DNA of 10,800 nt. It comes from Clostridiaceae bacterium. GTDB lineage: Bacteria; Bacillota_A; Clostridia; Acetivibrionales; Acetivibrionaceae. Below, piece after piece: positions 5,888-10,800 of the stretch. The first letter of the stretch is position 1. Each line of letters opens with the position of its first letter. The DNA is taken from contig JAAZCB010000134.1 of the NCBI GenBank assembly GCA_012513545.1, positions 1 through 10,800 on the forward strand, given 5' to 3'. The notes beneath the pieces were generated by a model, which was not told the origin of the DNA, did not search any database, and was given only the letters and a program-made list of their open reading frames with translations. The position numbers and the translations under genes were made by a program.

Positions 5888-7723
5888 ATGTGGCCAGATA
5901 AAGAGACTGAAATTGACTACCTGAACTTTGGATATATGGTAGATATGGTTGTGGACATTGCGACCAATCGACAGCTATCCCCTTCTACTATTGGTTTATA
6001 TGGTGATTGGGGTAGTGGAAAATCTACTTTAATGAGACTCGCAAAAAAGAAGATTGAGGAATGCGATCAAAAAGGAAAGAGAAAGGATGGCACATCAAAA
6101 CAGAAGTCTCTTTGTATTGAATTTAATGGTTGGTTATTTGAAGGCTACGAAGATACAAAAACCTCCTTGTGTGGAACTATCTTGGATGCCCTTGCCGATG
6201 AGAAAAGATTCGGTCCAAAAGTGGCTGAAAAAGCAAAGGAACTTATCAAGAAGATAGATTTTAAGAAAATTATAAGCAAAGGTGTTAAATTGGGAATGGA
6301 TTTCCTGATTGCAGGTGGCATAGGTGCTCTTGCAGACCTGACGCTTAGTAGTATCCTTGCATCTATCAAGAACTCATCTGGGGGAATAGATACCAAGCAA
6401 ATAGAGGAGATACTTGAAAAATTTAAAAAGGAGGAAAATACTCGTACTGATGTAAAAAATTTCAGGAATGAGTTTAAGACTTTGCTTGAAATGAGTAAAG
6501 TTGAAAATGTGGTCGTTTTTATTGATGAATTAGACCGCTGTCAACCAGACACCATACTTGAAGTATTTGAAGCTATGCGCTTATTCCTTTTTGTAGAAGG
6601 AACATCTTTCATCATCGGCGCAGATGAACGCTTGATTCAGTATGCTATTAAAAGTAAATATAAAGAAGTGCCTGGAAACAATTTGGATATTGGGAAAGAG
6701 TATCTTGAAAAAGTAATACAGTACCCAATAACTATTCCACAACTCAATCGTACAGAGGTTAATCAATATCTTTCTTGTCTTCTATTAGAAAAACGCCTTG
6801 AAGATAAAAAAGATTTTAATCAATTGCTTTCGGCAATTTGTTCATTAAAGCCGGATGAAGAATTTACGATGGAACTCATTAATGCAAAGGCAAATTCAAT
6901 AGCTGATTCTTGTAGGGATGAAATGGCTCTTTCGCGACAGATCTCTTCCGTTTTAGCACCAAGTATAAATGGTAATCCACGGCAATGTAAGCGCTTTTTG
7001 AATATGCTATATATGCGTTTAAATTTAGCTAAAGCAAGACAAGTGGATTTGGATAGGAATATTCTTGCTAAGCTTATGCTTGCCGAATATTTTAATCCAG
7101 AATTTTTTAAAGCCGTAATAAAACCAACGAATCGAGAACAATTCAAAGTCTTTGAAAATGGTGAACAATTAAATGATGATAATCCTTTTTTTAATTGGAA
7201 AGACAAAGATTGGGTAAAAGAATGGATACATAATGACACTCGAATTGGTGATGCCAAATTAGAAGAGTATGTATATTTTTCTTCCATAAAAAATAGATAT
7301 GGCCAATCTAACCTTGATCAACTGAGCCCTACTGCTAAAAGATGTTATGATTCTTTGGCGGATGGTACTGAGACAAATAGACAAGAAGCATTGAAGTTGG
7401 TGGAAGGTATTGCTCCAGGAGAAAAAGCTATTATTGCATCAGAATTATTTTCAATAATTGAAAATTGTTCCACAATGAATGTTGAGGTACTGCGTTCCTA
7501 TGCTGATTTTAGTGTGAAAGTAGGAATGATTCCTGAAGCATTGAATAATTTGATGAATATCCCAGCAAGTCAGTATGACGTGCCATCTTATTGTCAACTT
7601 ACTCCTTTTATATCAAAACTTAATTCTGAAGAGTCAAAGCAATTTATTGCTTACCTTATGACTAACCAAAAACTAAAATCAACCATTGAGAGAGGTTCTC
7701 AATTAAATAAATTACTAAAATAA
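5888..7723 (+). CDS. qatA: QatA, KAP-family P-loop ATPase of the Qat defence system
   Basis: This 611-residue KAP-type NTPase is the first component of the QatABCD anti-phage system, described in 2020 as ATPase, QatB, QueC-like and TatD-like proteins. Walker A GDWGSGKS is at residues 39-46 and Walker B (VVVFIDELD) ends around D213-E214, followed by LDRCQP, typical of KAP and AAA-like STAND ATPases. A moderately hydrophobic stretch at residues 139-160 (starting FLIAGGIGAL), between the two Walker motifs, sits where many KAP proteins carry membrane segments; here it is interrupted by an Asp, so membrane insertion is doubtful. The C-terminal half is helical-looking without known motifs. The stop overlaps the next start (TAATG). 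ATP hydrolysis is expected; how it contributes to defence is not visible here. Confidence 0.92.
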   Translation: MWPDKETEIDYLNFGYMVDMVVDIATNRQLSPSTIGLYGDWGSGKSTLMRLAKKKIEECDQKGKRKDGTSKQKSLCIEFNGWLFEGYEDTKTSLCGTILDALADEKRFGPKVAEKAKELIKKIDFKKIISKGVKLGMDFLIAGGIGALADLTLSSILASIKNSSGGIDTKQIEEILEKFKKEENTRTDVKNFRNEFKTLLEMSKVENVVVFIDELDRCQPDTILEVFEAMRLFLFVEGTSFIIGADERLIQYAIKSKYKEVPGNNLDIGKEYLEKVIQYPITIPQLNRTEVNQYLSCLLLEKRLEDKKDFNQLLSAICSLKPDEEFTMELINAKANSIADSCRDEMALSRQISSVLAPSINGNPRQCKRFLNMLYMRLNLAKARQVDLDRNILAKLMLAEYFNPEFFKAVIKPTNREQFKVFENGEQLNDDNPFFNWKDKDWVKEWIHNDTRIGDAKLEEYVYFSSIKNRYGQSNLDQLSPTAKRCYDSLADGTETNRQEALKLVEGIAPGEKAIIASELFSIIENCSTMNVEVLRSYADFSVKVGMIPEALNNLMNIPASQYDVPSYCQLTPFISKLNSEESKQFIAYLMTNQKLKSTIERGSQLNKLLK

Positions 7724-8550
7724 TGGGAACATCAAACTTATATAAAGGTCCGAAAAAAAATATTTTGTTACCATCGGATTATAATCCCGATGAAATACCT
7801 GAATTAGATAATTCTCCTGAGAATGTCCCGGAGCAAGAACTGCCTTCAGACAACCCAGAGGAGAATGAACCTTCAGAGTCTCCTATACAACCAGTTACTT
7901 GGGGAACCGTTCGTAGTTCTATTAGTAAAGCCATGAATAATAGAAACGGACGTAATGTTAAGAGTGCTATAAGAAATTATACGAAAGCTCTCGGTGGACA
8001 CACTAATGCGACGCGTCAGGCTGTAAAAGTTAGGAATACTGCTGGTGTAATCTATTCTTATTTCGCAGGAGCTCCAGATGTAATTCGTAAAAGATTAGAA
8101 GAAGTTGGCATCCAATTCAATGACCGACCAACAAAGGATATATTTCGCGATATATGTAACTTTATAACTCCTGTTCCCAATGACTTAGAGGATTCATTAG
8201 TCAACATTGCACTGCAAGAAACGTTTGCAGATGTAGCAGCTGATCCGAATATTGATCTCAGTAGGTTGGATAGTTTCAATGAAGAATTACTACAAAGACT
8301 CATCGGAGGCTTGATGAAGCATTATATATTTGATAAACTTATATTACAATCCGAGCAAACTGCACTTAAGAAGTGTACGAGCACTACAAAGTTGCGTGAA
8401 TTGGAAAAGAATATAAAATATTATATTGATGGTATTGTTGATAGTATAATTCCTAAATTGGTTAGAACAGGAATGAACCCTTCCGACTTCAATCGAGCTT
8501 TGGAAGCTCTATGTGATGTGTCATATAAACAAATGGAGGAGTTACAATGA
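7723..8550 (+). CDS. qatB: QatB, Qat defence protein
   Basis: This 275-residue protein has no enzymatic motif I can identify. It is called QatB because it sits between the KAP ATPase and QueC-like genes in exact Qat order and has the expected size. It begins Met-Gly-Thr-Ser, followed by a low-complexity, Pro/Glu/Asp/Ser-rich segment (about residues 18-58) that is probably disordered. From about residue 60 it becomes a folded, helical, basic domain. A flexible tail starting Met-Gly would expose an N-terminal glycine after Met removal, which fits a substrate role for the QueC-like partner (see findings). The start overlaps the qatA stop by one base (TAATG) and the stop overlaps qatC (ATGA), so production is coupled with both neighbours. 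Confidence 0.85.
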   Translation: MGTSNLYKGPKKNILLPSDYNPDEIPELDNSPENVPEQELPSDNPEENEPSESPIQPVTWGTVRSSISKAMNNRNGRNVKSAIRNYTKALGGHTNATRQAVKVRNTAGVIYSYFAGAPDVIRKRLEEVGIQFNDRPTKDIFRDICNFITPVPNDLEDSLVNIALQETFADVAADPNIDLSRLDSFNEELLQRLIGGLMKHYIFDKLILQSEQTALKKCTSTTKLRELEKNIKYYIDGIVDSIIPKLVRTGMNPSDFNRALEALCDVSYKQMEELQ

Positions 8551-9842
8551 GAAATTGCTTTGTTTTTACGCTCTCTGATAAAGATAGCTATAGGATTGCT
8601 AATTCTGCAACAGTTAATATTAATGATTCGTCATTTTTTCGTTATACATTTTGGAAGCCACGTGTAGGAGGTAAAAAGCAAACTTATATAACTCCGTGTA
8701 GATTTTCAAATGATGCGCTTGACCTATTCTATATATCATTGATGATTTTTTATGCCGATAGAAAAGTAAAACGTAAAGATCAGAATGATGCATGGACTCG
8801 CTATTTCGAATTATATATACCAGTAAAGGATGAGGTGAAATGGGAAGCTTGTAAGAAAATACTTACCGATGCCTTGAACTTTCTTACTGGAGATCATTGG
8901 ATATTACATTTCCGCAGCTGGATTCCTCTGACAGATGAAGAATACAATTATAGAAAAGGACGACATAGGTATAGACGCTCTGTCAAGAAAATAGATACAG
9001 ATGTGTTTTGTATGTTGTCAGGGGGCTTGGACTCCTTCATCGGGGCGATTAATTTACTTAAAGAAGGTAAAAAACCATTATTTATTAGTCATTATGGCGG
9101 TGGAAAAGGCGTTAAGAAATACCAAGATAATGTTGTAAGCTCGTTGTCTACCTATTATAATGTAAAACAAAAATGCTTTTTCCGTTTTTATGCTGCTGTT
9201 CAAGATGGAAAAGAGGACACTACGAGGTCTCGTTCATTAATGTTTTTTGCACATGCTATTGCTGTTGCATCTGGGATGAATCATCATGTTGACTTATATA
9301 TTCCTGAGAATGGAGTTATTTCATTAAATATACCTCTTACAGTTATGCGTCTCGGTAGTTTAAGTACCCGCACTACACATCCATATTTTATGGATCTATT
9401 GCAACAACTCATAACAAAACTTGGTTTAGATATTACTTTAATAAATCCTTTCCAGTTTTTAACTAAAGGAGAGATGATGACAACATGCTTAGATCAAGAC
9501 TTCTTGAACGGACACTATCATAATACGTTATCATGTTCGCATCCGGATCAAGGTCGTTGGTCTGGAGATGAAGCTGGACATTGTGGTGAGTGTTTGCCAT
9601 GTACAATTCGTAGGGCAGCTATTAAAGCAGCGCATTTAGAGGATACCTCATGTTATCGTCACAATTATGATACACCAACAGGTAAAGAAGTGTTGCAATC
9701 TTACAAACTTGGCTTATCTATTCCTAAGGATAGTATGGCGGCAATTCAGATGTCTGGCCCAATTGAAAACAATCAACAGGATTATGCCAATCTTTATGAG
9801 AGAGGAATAAAAGAACTAAAGGATTTTATAGATTTATTTTAA
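8547..9842 (+). CDS. qatC: QatC, QueC-like PP-loop enzyme of the Qat system
   Basis: QueC makes the 7-deazaguanine preQ0 from carboxy-deazaguanine, ammonia and ATP; QatC is its defence-associated relative. The PP-loop SGGLDS is at residues 158-163, binding ATP pyrophosphate. Four zinc-ligand cysteines are present: C330, then C346, C349 and C352 in HCGECLPCTIRR, matching the QueC zinc site. Both adenylation and zinc features are therefore intact. At 431 residues it is nearly twice a QueC (about 220-230); the extra roughly 150 residues precede the PP-loop and presumably give partner or substrate specificity. No queD, queE or other deazaguanine pathway gene is present, so any precursor would come from elsewhere in the cell. 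It overlaps qatB by ATGA and qatD by TAATG. A GGAGG lies just before the start, inside the qatB end. Confidence 0.92.
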   Translation: MRNCFVFTLSDKDSYRIANSATVNINDSSFFRYTFWKPRVGGKKQTYITPCRFSNDALDLFYISLMIFYADRKVKRKDQNDAWTRYFELYIPVKDEVKWEACKKILTDALNFLTGDHWILHFRSWIPLTDEEYNYRKGRHRYRRSVKKIDTDVFCMLSGGLDSFIGAINLLKEGKKPLFISHYGGGKGVKKYQDNVVSSLSTYYNVKQKCFFRFYAAVQDGKEDTTRSRSLMFFAHAIAVASGMNHHVDLYIPENGVISLNIPLTVMRLGSLSTRTTHPYFMDLLQQLITKLGLDITLINPFQFLTKGEMMTTCLDQDFLNGHYHNTLSCSHPDQGRWSGDEAGHCGECLPCTIRRAAIKAAHLEDTSCYRHNYDTPTGKEVLQSYKLGLSIPKDSMAAIQMSGPIENNQQDYANLYERGIKELKDFIDLF

Positions 9843-10543
9843 TGGGATATTTATACGACACGCACTTTCATCTCGATTTACAAAAAAACAAATCAGAGGC
9901 AATTCGTGAGATAGAAGAAAAGCAAATATATACTATAGCAGTTACTAATCTTCCTGATTTATATAGAAAAGAATCAATTGAGATAGCAAGTAAGTATATT
10001 AGATTTGCTTTAGGTTTTCACCCAGAGCTACTTCATCTTTATAAGAAGCAAATTCCATTAATGTGGGAGTTCTTATCAGAAGCACGGTATATTGGAGAGG
10101 TTGGATTAGACTTTGTTGATACCACTCATAAAGAAGAACAAATTGCTTTCTTTAGCGAACTTGTAGAAAGATGTCGATATGATAGTAGCAAGATAATAAC
10201 AATTCACTCTCGTTGTGCAGTAAAACGAGTATTGGAAATAGTCGGCGACAATTTTAGATTCAAACCGATTCTTCATTGGTTTACTGGGACTAAAGAAGAA
10301 TTGCATTATGCAATAGAAAGAGGCTTCTTTTTTTCTGTTAATGGGGTTATGATGACTTCAAAAAAGTTTAAATCCTTTTTGACATCAATACCTAAAGAAC
10401 GCTTGCTGCTCGAAACAGATAGCCCATTTACTCATTTTAAGGACACACATTCAGATGAACTTTCAAGGGTTGCATTGGCTCTTGAAGAAGAAAAAGAAGG
10501 TATAAATCTAATGAATAACTTTAGATATTTATTATCCCAATGA
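9842..10543 (+). CDS. qatD: QatD, TatD-like metal-dependent hydrolase of the Qat system
   Basis: This 233-residue protein belongs to the TatD family of amidohydrolase-fold metallo-nucleases. All expected metal ligands are seen: H8 and H10 in DTHFHLD, E86 in GEVGLDF, H122 in TIHSR, H145 in LHWFTG and D193 in LETDSP, with H60 in GFHPE nearby. It is slightly shorter than housekeeping TatD (about 260 residues). In Qat it is the putative nuclease component; whether it cuts phage DNA, RNA or another substrate cannot be read from the sequence. Its ATG overlaps the qatC stop (TAATG), and it is the last gene of the operon, followed after about 160 bp by a strong terminator. Like QatB it begins Met-Gly, which may be coincidence. 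Confidence 0.92.
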   Translation: MGYLYDTHFHLDLQKNKSEAIREIEEKQIYTIAVTNLPDLYRKESIEIASKYIRFALGFHPELLHLYKKQIPLMWEFLSEARYIGEVGLDFVDTTHKEEQIAFFSELVERCRYDSSKIITIHSRCAVKRVLEIVGDNFRFKPILHWFTGTKEELHYAIERGFFFSVNGVMMTSKKFKSFLTSIPKERLLLETDSPFTHFKDTHSDELSRVALALEEEKEGINLMNNFRYLLSQ

Positions 10544-10619
10544 AGTTTAATAATACCTATGGTATGTTTGTCCACCAATTCCTCCTATCGCCTCAGTCCA
10601 TCCCAGACGGTGCGGTTTG

Positions 10620-10678
10620 TTTGCGCAAATTTCATTGATTATTGTGTAATATATTAATAATCAATATATACAAATTTC
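10620..10678. repeat. Palindromes and direct repeats downstream of qatD
   Basis: This stretch holds a perfect 10-bp palindrome TTTGCGCAAA (10620-10629), then a perfect 10-bp inverted repeat, ATTGATTATT (10634-10643) and AATAATCAAT (10656-10665), around a 12-base loop. CAAATTTC occurs directly on both sides, at 10626-10633 and 10671-10678. The arrangement resembles a protein-binding or recombination site more than a terminator, since no T run follows. No gene is seen in 10544-10706 beyond ORFs of about 25-30 codons without recognisable features. Confidence 0.5.
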
Positions 10679-10706
10679 TTTAATGAAGACGAATATTAAG
10701 AATATG

Positions 10707-10733
10707 AAAACAGGCGAAAAGCCTGTTTTTTTT
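10707..10733 (+). terminator. Intrinsic terminator after the Qat operon
   Basis: AAAACAGGC (10707-10715) pairs perfectly with GCCTGTTTT (10721-10729) around the loop GAAAA, and the T run continues to 10733 (eight Ts from 10726). It is the first strong terminator after the structured gap and should end the endonuclease-Qat transcript. The A run on the left arm makes it potentially bidirectional. I see nothing convincing in 10734-10800. Confidence 0.88.
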
Positions 10734-10800
10734 GCATTGATTTTTCCTGAGGCACCATGCCGGTAATAAAAGCCTGATATGATTTTTGCAAGTATTGATG

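Noticed and set aside
10564..10638. Small + strand ORF of 24 codons (MFVHQFLL...) after qatD, and a second overlapping one
   Set aside because: No recognisable features, no ribosome site, and two competing frames of similar quality in a repeat-rich 3' region.
10696..10800. Minus-strand open frame entering from the right edge (34 codons, ending FRLFSYS)
   Set aside because: Too short, unrecognised and overlapping the terminator; could be a gene end but cannot be supported from this window.
1..10800. tRNA genes, rRNA, CRISPR arrays or an integrase/attachment core
   Set aside because: Looked for at both edges and in the gaps; no cloverleaf, regularly spaced repeats or recombinase gene seen.

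Overview
The window looks like accessory DNA of a Bacteroidales host (Bacteroides, Parabacteroides or a relative). Pointers are a MobV/Pre-type mobilisation protein, an IS982-family insertion sequence, a TAnnTTTG-type promoter element (TATATTTG at 2691-2698) and the scarcity of strong Shine-Dalgarno sites. All recognised genes run left to right. Base composition changes along the window: the mobilisation gene is close to 50% GC, while everything right of the IS is clearly AT-rich (about one third GC in the lines sampled). The cargo is therefore probably of different origin from the mobilisation backbone.

Layout. (1) 1-1542: a MobV-type relaxase lacking only its extreme N-terminus, which lies outside the window. 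(2) 1606-2638: an intact IS982-family element with 18-bp perfect terminal inverted repeats and a 5-bp target duplication ATATT, inserted between the relaxase and the defence genes. (3) 2722-5873: a type II restriction-modification (RM) cassette made of a small XRE-type controller, two overlapping beta-class SPPY DNA methyltransferases, and a MjaI-family endonuclease, a family associated with CTAG. The endonuclease is separated from the methyltransferases by a 251-bp gap holding hairpins and a good intrinsic terminator. (4) 5888-10543: four translationally coupled genes forming a QatABCD anti-phage system: KAP ATPase, QatB, QueC-like QatC and TatD-like QatD. (5) 10544-10800: non-coding DNA with palindromes, short direct repeats and a strong terminator.

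How they work together. The methyltransferases should protect host DNA while the endonuclease cuts unmodified DNA. Qat is a separate known defence system whose mechanism includes QueC-type ATP chemistry. The endonuclease stop lies only 14 bp from the qatA start with no visible promoter or terminator between, so endonuclease and Qat probably share a transcript. That transcript would be downstream of the structured gap, whereas the controller and methyltransferases are upstream of it. I read the whole window for CTAG and found none, a striking absence that fits the predicted specificity, although CTAG avoidance is common in bacteria.

The best leads are the RM-Qat composite operon with its structured control region, the CTAG void, the unexplained second methyltransferase, and the Met-Gly N-terminus of QatB as a possible target for QatC-type protein conjugation.
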